Notes: a model not told the origin generated them from the sequence alone. Positions 1-8,917 are shown, counted from the first letter of the stretch. The stretch: DNA of 64,000 nt from Maritimibacter dapengensis (GCF_019218265.1 NZ_JAHUZE010000001.1:434001-498000), one strand, 5' to 3'. Made by a program: numbers and translations.

Positions 1-300
1 CCACGCGACCGTGCACCGTCGCGCGAATTGCGGCAGGTGACGGCACGGCTCGGGCGCGCCTATGACAATTCAGCCGCCATGATCGGGCTCTTCGCGGGCG
101 GCTGCCTTCTGGTCGTCGTGGCTGGAGCGGACAACCTTTTCACCGCGATTTTCGCCTATCTCTACGTCGCCCTGCGTGCGCTATACATCTTCGCCTATGC
201 GCGAGGCTGGCGCCCCTGGCGGTCGTTCATCTGGCTCGGTGCGCTGACGTGCTGCGCATTGCTTTATCTGACCGCTTTGATCTTCGGGATGGCGGCATGA
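1..300 (+). CDS. MAPEG family membrane protein, 3' part only
   Basis: The reading frame is open from the first base of the window to a TGA at 298-300, so the 5' end lies outside. The visible ~99 residues contain an RAYDNSAAMIG stretch followed by hydrophobic segments and an FAYLYVALRALYIFAY segment. This matches the second half of MAPEG proteins (the membrane-associated eicosanoid/glutathione family), with the conserved arginine/asparagine before the last two membrane helices. Bacterial members are small inner-membrane proteins whose substrates are mostly unknown. It precedes lpd by 80 nt on the same strand and may be co-transcribed with it. Family assignment is by motif only. Confidence 0.75.
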   Translation, partial: PRDRAPSRELRQVTARLGRAYDNSAAMIGLFAGGCLLVVVAGADNLFTAIFAYLYVALRALYIFAYARGWRPWRSFIWLGALTCCALLYLTALIFGMAA

Positions 301-380
301 CACGGAACCCGCGACGCATACGGCCCGGACACGAGGCACTTTCGCGCGTCGCTTTCGAATTTTTGCCAAAGGAGTAAGTC

Positions 381-1772
381 ATGGCAGACTATGATGTGAT
401 CGTAATCGGCTCGGGTCCCGGCGGCTATGTCTGCGCCATCCGCTGCGCGCAACTCGGTCTCAAGACCGCCTGCGTCGAAGGCCGTGAGACGCTGGGCGGC
501 ACCTGTCTGAATGTCGGCTGCATTCCGTCGAAGGCGCTGCTGCACGCGTCTCACATGCTGCATGAAGCCGAAGAGAACTTCACAAAGATGGGCCTCAAGG
601 GCAAGTCGCCCTCGGTCGACTGGAAACAGATGCTCGCCTACAAGGACGACGTCATCGGCCAGAACACCAAGGGCATCGAATTCCTGTTCAAGAAGAACAA
701 GGTCGATTGGCTCAAGGGTTGGGGCAAGATCACCGGCAAGGGCGAGGTTCAGGTCGGCGACGACACGTACAAGGCCAAGAATATCGTCATTGCCACGGGG
801 TCGGAGGTTTCCACGCTTCCGGGCGTCGAGGTCAACAATGCCGGCGGCGTTGTCGTGGACAGCACCGGCGCGCTCGCGCTTCCGAAGGTGCCGAAAAAGA
901 TGGTGGTGATCGGAGCGGGCGTGATCGGGCTTGAGATGGGGTCGGTCTATGCCCGTCTCGGGACCGAGGTGACGGTCGTGGAATATCTCGATCACATCAC
1001 CCCCGGCATGGATGCCGAAGTCAGCCGGGCATTCCAGAAACTCCTGAAAAAGCAGGGGCTAAACTTCATTCTCGGCGCGGCGGTCCAGGGCGTGGAAGAG
1101 CTGAAGACCAAGGCGAAAGTGACTTACAGGCTCAAGAAAGACGACAGCGAAGAAGTGCTGGACGCCGATGTTGTCCTCGTCGCGACAGGCCGGCGCGCCT
1201 TTACTGACGGGCTGGGGCTATCGGAGGTCGGTGTAGAGGTCACGGACCGCGGCGTGGTCGAAGTCGATCACTGGAAAACCAATGTCGACGGCATCTGGGC
1301 CATTGGCGATGCCACTCCGGGCCCGATGCTTGCGCACAAGGCCGAGGACGAAGGCATGGCCGCCGCCGAAGCCATCGCTGGGCAGGCGGGCCACGTGAAT
1401 TACGACGTGATCCCGAGCGTGATCTACACCGCGCCCGAAGTCGCTGCGGTTGGCAAGACCGAGGAACAGCTCAAAGACGAAGGCCGCGACTACAAAGTCG
1501 GCAAGTTCAGCTTCATGGGCAACGGGCGCGCCAAGGCCGTGTTCGAGGCGGACGGCTTCGTGAAAATCCTTGCGGACAAGAAAACCGACCGCATCCTCGG
1601 CGTTCACATTATCGGCCCTTCGGCGGGCGATCTGATCCACGAAGCCTGTGTCGCGATGGAATTCGGTGCGGCGGCCGAAGACCTCGCGCGAACCTGCCAC
1701 GCGCATCCCACGTTCTCCGAAGCCGTGCGCGAAGCCGCGCTGGCCTGCGGAGACGGTCCGATCCATAGCTGA
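381..1772 (+). CDS. lpdA: dihydrolipoyl dehydrogenase (E3)
   Basis: This FAD flavoprotein reoxidises the dihydrolipoyl groups of 2-oxoacid dehydrogenase complexes with NAD+. It has 463 residues, the normal family length. The N-terminal FAD site reads VIGSGPGGY, the redox disulfide is C42/C47 in GGTCLNVGC, and a second Rossmann motif [10 protein letters not shown] binds NAD. The C-terminal HAHPTFSEA carries the catalytic His. The start is supported by AAAGGAG at 368-374. A strong terminator follows, so it ends its transcription unit. In related roseobacters a MAPEG gene and lpd often follow sucAB, which suggests this copy serves 2-oxoglutarate dehydrogenase, but those genes are outside the window. 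Confidence 0.96.
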   Translation: MADYDVIVIGSGPGGYVCAIRCAQLGLKTACVEGRETLGGTCLNVGCIPSKALLHASHMLHEAEENFTKMGLKGKSPSVDWKQMLAYKDDVIGQNTKGIEFLFKKNKVDWLKGWGKITGKGEVQVGDDTYKAKNIVIATGSEVSTLPGVEVNNAGGVVVDSTGALALPKVPKKMVVIGAGVIGLEMGSVYARLGTEVTVVEYLDHITPGMDAEVSRAFQKLLKKQGLNFILGAAVQGVEELKTKAKVTYRLKKDDSEEVLDADVVLVATGRRAFTDGLGLSEVGVEVTDRGVVEVDHWKTNVDGIWAIGDATPGPMLAHKAEDEGMAAAEAIAGQAGHVNYDVIPSVIYTAPEVAAVGKTEEQLKDEGRDYKVGKFSFMGNGRAKAVFEADGFVKILADKKTDRILGVHIIGPSAGDLIHEACVAMEFGAAAEDLARTCHAHPTFSEAVREAALACGDGPIHS

Positions 1773-1798
1773 CGCTCCGTCGTCGATACGAAAACGTC

Positions 1799-1826
1799 AA
1801 AGGCCGGGGCAGGACCCCGGCCTTTT
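1799..1826 (+). terminator. Rho-independent terminator of lpdA
   Basis: An 11-bp perfect stem (AAAGGCCGGGG at 1799-1809 with CCCCGGCCTTT at 1815-1825) closes a 5-nt loop and ends in a T tract. It begins 26 nt after the lpdA stop. The A run on the left arm means it could also work on the minus strand for the convergent dioxygenase gene. Confidence 0.85.
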
Positions 1827-1884
1827 GCTGCATGGGGGCATGCAGCGTCGGAGGAGGCAGGACATTGCCCTCCGATGGTCACTT

Positions 1885-2583
1885 TCAGGTCGTCGAAGAC
1901 ACGCCAACGACGAGCTGTGCGACATGCCGGTCGCTCTCTTCCCGTATTGCTGCGTATCCGCCATCCCCCACATTGCGCGCGATACGGTCCGACGCGTTCA
2001 TCGTGTCGCGCGGGGCAGAGCGGGAATTGTAAGGCGGGACGGCCATGTAAAGGTATTGGCTCAATGCATCGGGAAAGAAGATCTGGCTGGTTAGAACGGT
2101 GCGCTCGTCCAGAAACACCTTGTAGTGGATATGCGTCGTGCGACCGGAATACCAACCCGGATAGATCGTGTGGAACGTCGCCACGCCGCGCGCATCCGTC
2201 ATCTGGGTGCCGCGCAGGAACGTCTCTCCGCGCGTGTCACCGCCCGCGTTCTGGCTGTAGCCCGAGTAATTTCCCTCGGCATCGCAGTGCCACAGGTCCA
2301 CGCGGGCGTTCTCGAGCGGCGCGCAGCTCTCGTCCACCACCTGGATCGCCATGTCGAGCGCCACGCCTTCCCGGTCCTCGGTGATGTCGGCACGGTCCAG
2401 CTCAGGATCGAAGTAATAGGGGCCTTCGGTCGTCTCCGGCATCACCATGCACACATTGGGCGAGATCAGTCCGGCCTCGGCGGCCTGTGCTCTTGCCGCT
2501 CTCGGAAACACCCCTACACCCGTCACGACGATGGGCGACGCGGCGAGTGTGGTGAGGAGCTGCCTGCGGTTCATCAGGTTCAT
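1885..2583 (-). CDS. Tat-exported intradiol ring-cleavage dioxygenase-like protein
   Basis: I chose the ATG at 2583 because AAAGGACAG sits just upstream of it; a longer frame to 2652 lacks this. The 232-residue product starts MNLMNRRQLLTTLAAS, a twin-arginine-type leader ending near ARAQA, so export to the periplasm is expected. The mature part resembles protocatechuate 3,4-dioxygenase subunits. GPYY and GWYSGRTTHIH supply the Tyr, Tyr, His, His set that binds non-haem Fe(III) in this family. Family members cleave catechols between the hydroxyls, but exported members are poorly characterised. It follows the GntR gene on the same strand and may be controlled by it. The substrate is unknown. 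Confidence 0.85.
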   Translation of the reverse strand: MNLMNRRQLLTTLAASPIVVTGVGVFPRAARAQAAEAGLISPNVCMVMPETTEGPYYFDPELDRADITEDREGVALDMAIQVVDESCAPLENARVDLWHCDAEGNYSGYSQNAGGDTRGETFLRGTQMTDARGVATFHTIYPGWYSGRTTHIHYKVFLDERTVLTSQIFFPDALSQYLYMAVPPYNSRSAPRDTMNASDRIARNVGDGGYAAIREESDRHVAQLVVGVSSTT

Positions 2584-2664
2584 TGCCTGTCCTTTCAAAT
2601 CTCGATTGAAAGGTTCAACGCGGCCGAGCGCAGCTTCCGTCGCCCGCCTCACGCAGCTGTGACA

Positions 2665-3351
2665 TCAAAGGCCGACGAGCATCCTCAGCCCCTGCGTCAC
2701 GTCGGTCCGCACGGCAAGCCGCAGGCCCGGCTCGTCGCCCGCTGCAAGCGCTGCAAGGATGGCGCGGTGATGTTTTTGCAGGTCCGAGCCTTCGCGTGAC
2801 ATGTAGAGCGCGCGCATCGTCGGGCCGAGTTGAAGCCAGACCGTCTCGGCCATCGCCAGCATCGCCGGCGCCTGCGCACGCAGGTAAAGTGTGCGATGGA
2901 ATTCGAGGTTCGAGCGGATGTAGCCTGTGACGTCGTGCTTGGCCACGACCTCGGCCACGCGGCCGTTGATCGTGCGCAACCTGTCGACCAGCGCCATATG
3001 GGCGCGGGGCAGGGCGCGCGCGGCGAGTTCCGGCTCGAGAAGCGCCCGGAGCGCCGCCAGCTCCTCGATCCGCTCAGGCGTGAGGTCGGGTGTCGTGACG
3101 CGGCCGGACGAGGACAGGGTCAACGCACCTTCCGCAGCAAGTCGCCGCACCGCTTCGCGTGCCGGCGTCATCGAGACGCCGAATTCCTTGCCGATCCCGC
3201 GCAGGGTCAAGGCTGCGCCTGGTTCCATCTCGCCCGCCATCAGCCGGGCCCTGAGAGTGCGATAGACCCTTTCATGCGCGGCGATCTGCGTGTCCGACGC
3301 AGGGGGCGGCGTCGTCGGAGGTCTGGCGGGGGGCGAGGCGGGGCTTTGCAT
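2665..3351 (-). CDS. GntR family transcriptional regulator (FCD type)
   Basis: The 228-residue protein has a winged-helix DNA-binding domain at about residues 28-95 (ERVYRTLRARLMAGEMEPG, then SMTPAREAVRRLAAEGAL). It is followed by an all-helical FCD effector domain with FHRTLY and KHHRAILAAL, where family members place metal- and ligand-binding histidines. FCD regulators usually repress genes for breakdown of organic acids or aromatics and are released by the pathway compound. The dioxygenase gene lies 81 nt downstream on the same strand, so it is the likely target. A perfect palindrome 5 nt before the start codon suggests autoregulation. Confidence 0.9.
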   Translation of the reverse strand: MQSPASPPARPPTTPPPASDTQIAAHERVYRTLRARLMAGEMEPGAALTLRGIGKEFGVSMTPAREAVRRLAAEGALTLSSSGRVTTPDLTPERIEELAALRALLEPELAARALPRAHMALVDRLRTINGRVAEVVAKHDVTGYIRSNLEFHRTLYLRAQAPAMLAMAETVWLQLGPTMRALYMSREGSDLQKHHRAILAALAAGDEPGLRLAVRTDVTQGLRMLVGL

Positions 3352-3356
3352 GGCTC

Positions 3357-3370
3357 TTTGTGATCACAAA
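3357..3370. promoter_or_regulatory. candidate operator for the adjacent GntR regulator
   Basis: TTTGTGATCACAAA is a perfect 14-bp palindrome, AT-rich in a GC-rich background. It lies between the DUF45 gene stop and the GntR start, overlapping the ribosome-binding region. Short dyads of this size are typical GntR operators. Binding is inferred from position and symmetry only. Confidence 0.5.
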
Positions 3371-3381
3371 ACCCGCGCCGG

Positions 3382-4122
3382 TCAATCGCGGAAACGATAC
3401 CGGTGCAGTGTTCCGCCATTGTCGCGCAGCCAGCGGCGGGCGTGTTTGTGCTCCGGGAAAAGCTCGGCGCAGACCTCCCAGAAGGCGCTCGAATGATCCA
3501 TATGGACCAGATGTGCGACCTCATGTGCCGAGACGTAGTCGAGCACGTCGGGAGGAGCCATGACGAGCCGCCAGGAATACATTAGGTTGCCTTCGTGCGA
3601 ACATGACCCCCAGCGCGACCGCGTATCGCGTAGCGTGACGCGACCAATCGTTCGTCCGAGGGTCGCGGCATGGCGTTCCGAAGCCGCGACCAGCCGTTCA
3701 CGCGCGATGGTCCTGAGATAGGCCTGAAGTCGGGCCGGGGTCGCGTCGGCCCCGGCTTCAGGAACCTCGAACCCGGCACTGGTCAGCGCCACGCCCCGAC
3801 GTGGCTTCGCCACGATGTCGTGCAACCGACCTTCGAACATCAGCGTGCCTCCCGCGTGGGGCCAGATCTCTCCGGGCACATCCTCCAGGTGCCGCCTGAT
3901 CCAACCGGCCTTTTCCAGGACGAACGCCTCGGCTTCGCGCCGGGGAACGCCACGCGGCATCGACAGGGTAACGCGGCCATCGAGCCGTGAGATTCGCAAA
4001 GACAGCCGACGCGACCGCGCCGAGACCTTGAGGGCGACCTCGACGTGCGGTTCGCCGGGCAGAGCGATCGGCCCGGCATCCCCGGCAGAATCGTCCCGAA
4101 ACAATGCTCGTCTGAGCCCCAT
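3382..4122 (-). CDS. M48/YgjP-type (DUF45) metal-dependent hydrolase
   Basis: The 246-residue product has the DUF45/YgjP layout. An N-terminal half contains RSRRLSLRISRLDGRVTLSMPRG. The conserved SRWGSCSHEGNLMYSWRLVMAP follows, and then a zinc site HEVAHLVHMDHSSAFW with an HExxH-like pattern and a third His. Such proteins are zinc-dependent hydrolases related to SprT/WSS1 metalloproteases, but their physiological substrates are mostly unknown. It is divergent from the TIGR02300 gene and lies 30 nt upstream of the GntR gene on the same strand. Confidence 0.85.
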   Translation of the reverse strand: MGLRRALFRDDSAGDAGPIALPGEPHVEVALKVSARSRRLSLRISRLDGRVTLSMPRGVPRREAEAFVLEKAGWIRRHLEDVPGEIWPHAGGTLMFEGRLHDIVAKPRRGVALTSAGFEVPEAGADATPARLQAYLRTIARERLVAASERHAATLGRTIGRVTLRDTRSRWGSCSHEGNLMYSWRLVMAPPDVLDYVSAHEVAHLVHMDHSSAFWEVCAELFPEHKHARRWLRDNGGTLHRYRFRD

Positions 4123-4157
4123 GACCTACTCGCCTCCACCAATCCGGCCAAAAGCCT

Positions 4158-4186
4158 TTGACAGCCCCTTGCACATGTGGCAGTTG
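4158..4186 (+). promoter_or_regulatory. possible promoter for the TIGR02300 gene
   Basis: A perfect TTGACA at 4158-4163 lies 70 nt upstream of the start codon in the 110-bp divergent gap. The hexamer 17 bp further on (CAGTTG, 4181-4186) is a poor -10 match, so the call is tentative. Confidence 0.25.
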
Positions 4187-4232
4187 GCCCCAGATTCTCG
4201 CATGACAACACGATGACGGAAAGGGTTTTTCC

Positions 4233-4562
4233 ATGCCCAAAGAAGAATGGGGCACCAAGCGGGTGTGTCCGACCACCGGCAAGCGGTTCTACGACCTGAA
4301 CGCTGACCCGATCGTTTCTCCCTATACGGGCGATGTGGTCGAGGTCGAGACCGGCAAGACGCGGACGATGGTCGCGGACAAGGCCGACAAGGCCGGCAAG
4401 AAGGACGACACCACCGATGACGATCTGATCGACGATGGTGATGACGTGCTCGAAGATGACGACACCGATGTCGATCTGGGCGATGACGTGCTCGATGATG
4501 ACGACGACGATGATGTGTCGCTCGACGATATCGCAGATGTGGCGTCGGAAGACGACGACTGA
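4233..4562 (+). CDS. TIGR02300 (FYDLN acid) family protein
   Basis: The protein has 109 residues. Its first 45 are conserved (WGTKRVCPTTGKRFYDLNADPIVSPYTG) and the rest is extremely acidic, with long Asp runs (for example DDDDDDDV near residues 87-94). This is the alphaproteobacterial FYDLN acid family. Its function is not established. The N-terminal part resembles a small rubredoxin-like or zinc-ribbon fold but here has only one cysteine (VCPTTG), so metal binding is doubtful. GGAAAGGG lies 9-16 nt before the start, and a terminator follows directly. Confidence 0.88.
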   Translation: MPKEEWGTKRVCPTTGKRFYDLNADPIVSPYTGDVVEVETGKTRTMVADKADKAGKKDDTTDDDLIDDGDDVLEDDDTDVDLGDDVLDDDDDDDVSLDDIADVASEDDD

Positions 4563-4585
4563 TCGTCCGTGACGGAGACAGATGG

Positions 4586-4611
4586 GGCCGGGTCGCATGC
4601 CCGGCCTTTTT
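4586..4611 (+). terminator. Rho-independent terminator
   Basis: GGCCGGG (4586-4592) pairs with CCCGGCC (4600-4606) around a 7-nt loop and is followed by TTTTT. It sits 24 nt after the TIGR02300 stop and isolates that gene from the tRNA downstream. Confidence 0.85.
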
Positions 4612-4695
4612 CGTTTCGGTCGCGTTTTTTGGCTTGAAACGACCCCCGCGCTGGCATAGACACCGCGCACGAACGGCACCCGCCGTTTCCCTTAT

Positions 4696-4771
<76 letters not shown>

Positions 4772-4989
4772 AAACTTCCACAAAAAGCCACAGGACCCAC
4801 CCACGCCAATCCGCGCCTATTCGTGCGCCGTGTTCACCTTCGTGGCGACGGTTTCCGATGAGCGTCATGCAGCACGTATTCCGGGCCGATTTGGCCGCTT
4901 CTGCGTGTTGTAATGTCGTGTCGGCTCATGCTTGATCGTTCGGGAGCGGGCCTATTGGTCCTAAGTCCTGACCTATTTGCGAGCCCATC

Positions 4990-5874
4990 ATGTCCAGATA
5001 CGCCCTAACAGTCACCTGCCCCTCTACCCGAGGGATCGTCGCCGCCGTTTCCGGCTTTCTTGCCGATCACGGTTGCAACATCACCGATTCCGCCCAATTC
5101 GATGATCCTCAGACCGGTAATTTCTTCATCCGCGTGAGTTTCCGCTCCGAAGAGGGCGCCGACATGGCCGCGCTCGATGGTGATTTTGCGGAGGTAGCGA
5201 AACCGTTCGGTATGAACTTCGCCTTCCACGACGAGGCCGCGAAGATGAAGGTCGTCATCATGGTGAGCCGTTTCGGCCATTGCCTGAACGATCTGCTCTA
5301 TCGCTGGCGTATCGGGGCGCTCCCGATCGACATCGTGGCGGTGATCTCGAACCACATGGATTACCAGAAGGTCGTCGTGAATCACGACATTCCCTTCCAC
5401 AACATCAAAGTCACGCCGGAGAACAAACCGCAGGCCGAGGCCGCGATCATGCAGGTGGTCGAGGAGACGGAGGCCGATCTCATCGTTCTTGCCCGTTACA
5501 TGCAGATCCTGTCGGACGAGATGTGCCAGAAAATGTCGGGACGGATCATCAACATCCACCACTCGTTTCTGCCGAGCTTCAAGGGTGCGAACCCTTACAA
5601 ACAGGCCTTCGAGCGGGGCGTGAAGCTCATCGGGGCGACGGCGCATTACGTGACGGCGGACCTCGATGAAGGCCCGATCATCGAGCAGGACATCGTGCGC
5701 GTCACCCACGCACAGTCGCCATCCGATTACGTGTCGCTTGGGCGGGAGGTCGAGGCGCAGGTCTTCGCCCGTGCAATCCATGCTCACAGCCACCACCGCG
5801 TGTTTCTGAACGGGAACAAGACCGTGGTCTTCCCTGCCTCGCCCGGCGGCTACGCGTCCGAACGGATGGGCTAA
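4990..5874 (+). CDS. purU: formyltetrahydrofolate deformylase
   Basis: PurU hydrolyses 10-formyl-tetrahydrofolate to formate and tetrahydrofolate, balancing the one-carbon pool and supplying formate for purine synthesis. The 294 residues comprise an N-terminal ACT domain (about 5-80, ALTVTCPSTRGIVAAVSGFL) and a C-terminal formyltransferase-like domain. The latter has HNIKVTPENKPQAE, INIHHSFLPSFKGANPYKQA and GATAHYVTADLDEGPIIEQD, which hold the catalytic Asn/His/Asp set of the family. The gap to the upstream tRNA is 218 bp and shows no other gene. The stop overlaps the stop of the convergent BKACE gene. Confidence 0.95.
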   Translation: MSRYALTVTCPSTRGIVAAVSGFLADHGCNITDSAQFDDPQTGNFFIRVSFRSEEGADMAALDGDFAEVAKPFGMNFAFHDEAAKMKVVIMVSRFGHCLNDLLYRWRIGALPIDIVAVISNHMDYQKVVVNHDIPFHNIKVTPENKPQAEAAIMQVVEETEADLIVLARYMQILSDEMCQKMSGRIINIHHSFLPSFKGANPYKQAFERGVKLIGATAHYVTADLDEGPIIEQDIVRVTHAQSPSDYVSLGREVEAQVFARAIHAHSHHRVFLNGNKTVVFPASPGGYASERMG

Positions 5875-6635
5875 TTGTGCAGAGCGGCGCGGACCGCGCG
5901 CACCCGGTCCGCGTTCGACGCAGCAAGGCTTCCATTGGCGTGCCAGAGCGAGTTTTCGAACCCGACCCGGATCTTGCCACCAAGCCTGTGCGCATGGACC
6001 AGACAATCGGTTTCGCCCCGCCCGAAGGCGCAGACCATCCAGTCGGGGGTAAGCCCGCTGTCCGCCATCCAGTCCATGAACGGGTCGAGGTCTTCGGGCT
6101 TCGAGTCCTGGTTCACCGCGTATCGCCCCAGCACGAACAGAAGCTGCAAGTCAGGCGACCCCAGCATGGCCCAAGGTAGCACGCGGGCGAGCTGTTCGGC
6201 GTCGCCCAGGTCGTAAAGGATATGCTGGACCGCGATCCCCGCTTCGTCACAGGTGGCATAGAAATCTTCGGCATCCTTCTCGCCGTCGCGACAGATTTCC
6301 GCGACCGAAGCGGACACCATGTTGGCCCCACTGCCAAGCGCCACGCGCTTCTGCTCCGGCGGGTCGTACTTCCCGACCGCTTCCGTCGTGATCTGAACGG
6401 CAAGCTCCGGGACGGCCTCGCGTAGTGCGGCGACCGCCTCGCCATACGCAATCGTATCTATAATATGCCCCCCGGACCCGTCACGGATATGAAGGTGCAG
6501 ACCATCCGCGCCAGCCGCGTGACAGTCCGCCGCGCACGCAAGTATCTCCTCCAGTGTCAGGGGAATGGCCGGATGGTCCGACTTCTGCCGCCGTGCGCCG
6601 TTCGGGGCGACCATGAGGGCGGGGAGGGTGGTCAC
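5871..6635 (-). CDS. BKACE (3-keto-5-aminohexanoate cleavage) family enzyme
   Basis: BKACE (DUF849) enzymes condense a beta-keto acid with acetyl-CoA and cleave it, giving acetoacetate and a new acyl-CoA. The 254-residue protein is slightly short for the family but keeps the (beta/alpha)8 start (LMVAPNGARR). It keeps the zinc ligands H47 and H49 in LHLHIRD and E227 in VGFENSLW, matching those of the founding enzyme Kce. It overlaps the upstream aminotransferase by 4 nt and is therefore translationally coupled to it. Which beta-keto acid is used cannot be read from the sequence; the neighbouring aminotransferase suggests one made from an amino acid. Confidence 0.88.
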   Translation of the reverse strand: MTTLPALMVAPNGARRQKSDHPAIPLTLEEILACAADCHAAGADGLHLHIRDGSGGHIIDTIAYGEAVAALREAVPELAVQITTEAVGKYDPPEQKRVALGSGANMVSASVAEICRDGEKDAEDFYATCDEAGIAVQHILYDLGDAEQLARVLPWAMLGSPDLQLLFVLGRYAVNQDSKPEDLDPFMDWMADSGLTPDWMVCAFGRGETDCLVHAHRLGGKIRVGFENSLWHANGSLAASNADRVRAVRAALHN

Positions 6636-7951
6636 AACACGTCCTCCAGCGCGCCGGCCAGCTTGTCCACAAGTTCACCGATCTGGTCTTCGGTGATGAT
6701 GAACGGCGGGGCGAGCAAAACGTGGTCGCCGCGCTGCCCGTCGATGGTGCCGCTCATCGGGTAGCAGATCAGCCCGCGCGCAAAGGCGGCTTTCTTGAGC
6801 GTCGCGGCCACGCCGCGCGCCGGGTCGAACGGCTCTTTTGTTTCGCGGTCCGCGACCAATTCGAGCGCTCGAAACGTGCCGCGCCCACGGATGTCGCCCA
6901 CGTTCGGGTGCTGCCCGAACCGTTCGGTGAGCGCGGAGTTCAAAACCTCTCCCATCCGCGCAGACCGCGTGACCAGCCCGCCTTCGGTCAGCTTTCTGAC
7001 CACTGCATCGCCAGCGGCGCAGGCGGTCGGGTGGCCGATATATGTGTGGCCGTGCTGGAAAAACCCGCTGCCGTCCCGGATCGCGTCGTAAATCGCACCG
7101 GAGCACAGCGCTGCGCCGATTGGCTGATACCCTGCGCCAAGCCCCTTGGCGATTGTCACGATGTCCGGCGACACGCCGTCTTGCTCGCAGGCAAACAGCG
7201 TCCCGGTTCGCCCCATGCCGCACATCACCTCGTCGAGGATCAGGAGCACACTGTAGCGGTCGCAGATCTCGCGGATGCGCGTGAAATATCCGGCGACGGC
7301 AGGGAGCGCACCCGCGGTCGCGCCGACCACGGGTTCCGCGAGGAAGGCGATGACCGTCTCCGGCCCGACCCGCAGCAACTCATCCTCCAGAAGGTTCGCG
7401 GCGCGAAGTCCGTATTCCTCTTCGCTCTCGCCCGCCTCGCGCAGGCGATAGTCATAGCAGGGGTCGATGTGGCTCGCCGTCACCATCACTGGGTCGAACG
7501 GCGCGCGTCGCCACATGTTGCCGCCGGTGCCCAATGCACCGAGCGTGTTGCCGTGATAGCTTTGCTTTCGCGCGACGAACCGGGTGCGCTGGGTCTGCCC
7601 GGTTTCGATCATGTATTGCCGCGCAAGCTTCAGCGCCGCCTCGACCGCTTCCGACCCGCCGGAGACGAGGTAGGCGCGTTCGATCCCCTCCGGCGCATGC
7701 GCGATGAGCCGGTCCGCCAGCGATTCGGCGGGGGCAGAGGTGAAGAACCCGGTGTGCGCGAAGGCGACCCGGTCGAGCTGCGCCTTGATCGCTTCGGTCA
7801 CCTCCGGGTCTCCGTGACCAAGGCAGGAAACGGCCGCGCCACCCGACCCGTCGAGATACTTTTTTCCATCCTGATCAAAGAGATAGACACCCTCTCCCCG
7901 TGCCACGACAGGCGGGGTGGCGGCGGTGTGGCGGGCGAAGACATGCGACAT
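6632..7951 (-). CDS. class III (omega) PLP-dependent aminotransferase
   Basis: The 439 residues fit fold-type I, subgroup III aminotransferases. LILDEVMCGMGRTG contains the PLP-ring Asp (D240), and TIAKGLGAGYQPIGA contains the Schiff-base Lys K269. SYHGNTLGALGTGG and HGHTYIGHPTACAAG are also family blocks. Members move amino groups from omega- or beta-amino acids, diamines or taurine-like compounds to pyruvate or 2-oxoglutarate. The 4-nt overlap with the BKACE gene suggests that its keto product is the BKACE substrate, which would need amination at the beta carbon. It is divergent from the RpiR regulator and the TAXI-TRAP genes, which probably import the substrate. Confidence 0.9.
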   Translation of the reverse strand: MSHVFARHTAATPPVVARGEGVYLFDQDGKKYLDGSGGAAVSCLGHGDPEVTEAIKAQLDRVAFAHTGFFTSAPAESLADRLIAHAPEGIERAYLVSGGSEAVEAALKLARQYMIETGQTQRTRFVARKQSYHGNTLGALGTGGNMWRRAPFDPVMVTASHIDPCYDYRLREAGESEEEYGLRAANLLEDELLRVGPETVIAFLAEPVVGATAGALPAVAGYFTRIREICDRYSVLLILDEVMCGMGRTGTLFACEQDGVSPDIVTIAKGLGAGYQPIGAALCSGAIYDAIRDGSGFFQHGHTYIGHPTACAAGDAVVRKLTEGGLVTRSARMGEVLNSALTERFGQHPNVGDIRGRGTFRALELVADRETKEPFDPARGVAATLKKAAFARGLICYPMSGTIDGQRGDHVLLAPPFIITEDQIGELVDKLAGALEDVL

Positions 7952-8053
7952 GACGAATCCCTCGGAAGACGCTGCTCATGAAACAGATACCACAGCATTT
8001 GACAATGGATGAAACAAAGTGAACAGTCGATCCGGTGAACCAAGGGTGGTTTC
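7952..8053. promoter_or_regulatory. divergent control region with direct repeats
   Basis: This 102-bp gap separates the aminotransferase from the RpiR regulator. ATGAAACA occurs twice in the same orientation, at 7978-7985 and 8009-8016, spaced 31 bp (three helical turns). A TTGACA at 7999-8004 lies between them and could be the -35 of the rightward promoter. The arrangement fits an RpiR operator overlapping both promoters, but this is inference. Confidence 0.4.
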
Positions 8054-8917
8054 TTGCCGACGACCTTCGAATCCCGACTTGCGGACCGATACGGAAGCCT
8101 GAGCGACGCGCTGCGCCAGGCGGCGGATTTCCTGCGGGCCAATCCCGTCGACATCGCCACCCGGCCGCTGCGCACCGTTTCGCGTGAAAGCGGCGTGTCC
8201 CCGGCAGCGTTTTCCAGACTGTCACGCGCGCTCGACTATGAGAATTTCGACGATCTGCGCGAGGAATTTCGCGCGTCCCTTGGGCGACGGGTGCAGAATT
8301 TCGCGGATCGGGCCGAGCAGTTGCAGGACGCACACGGGCGTGGCGAAACCGCATTTCTCGACGATCATCTGTCTGCCTGCCAGACCAATCTGGCATTGTT
8401 GGCCGACCGGATCGACCGACGAATGCTCGAAGCCACCGCCGACCGGCTTTCCGCATCGCGCAAGGTGCTGCTTCAGGGTGGGCTGGGCTCAACCGGCGTG
8501 ACCGAACACCTCGCTTATCTCGCCTCGTTTCACACCGACAATTGGGTGATGGCCGGGCGCATGGGCGCCTCGCTGGGCGGAGGGATTATCGGCATGGACG
8601 CGCGCGACGCGATCGTCATCGTGACCAAGCCACCTTTCGCGAACCGCTCGATCAAGGCGGCGGAATTGGCAGCGTCTCGCGGGGTTTACGTGGTGGTCAT
8701 CACCGACACCCCGGCCTGTCCGGCATTGCAATATGCGAGCAGCCGTTTCATCGTGCCTACAGAGTCGCCGCATTTCTACTCGTCCTACGTGGGCACATTG
8801 TTCCTCGTGGAGACATTGATCGGCATGGTGGTGGGCAGAACCGGGGAAACAGCCCGGACGCGCATTGCCGACGTCGAAAACGCCAATCGCACGCTCGCGG
8901 AAGTGTGGAGCGGCTGA
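8054..8917 (+). CDS. MurR/RpiR family transcriptional regulator
   Basis: The protein has 287 residues with an N-terminal RpiR-type helix-turn-helix (about 10-85, [37 protein letters not shown]). A SIS domain follows (about 130-275, [21 protein letters not shown] and [26 protein letters not shown]). SIS domains of this family usually sense phosphorylated sugars, but roseobacter RpiR proteins also control amino-acid and osmolyte catabolism. The start is a TTG preceded by AAGGGTGG; no better in-frame start is near. It is the first gene of the TAXI-TRAP operon and divergent from the aminotransferase, so it is the likely regulator of the whole locus. Confidence 0.88.
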   Translation: MPTTFESRLADRYGSLSDALRQAADFLRANPVDIATRPLRTVSRESGVSPAAFSRLSRALDYENFDDLREEFRASLGRRVQNFADRAEQLQDAHGRGETAFLDDHLSACQTNLALLADRIDRRMLEATADRLSASRKVLLQGGLGSTGVTEHLAYLASFHTDNWVMAGRMGASLGGGIIGMDARDAIVIVTKPPFANRSIKAAELAASRGVYVVVITDTPACPALQYASSRFIVPTESPHFYSSYVGTLFLVETLIGMVVGRTGETARTRIADVENANRTLAEVWSG

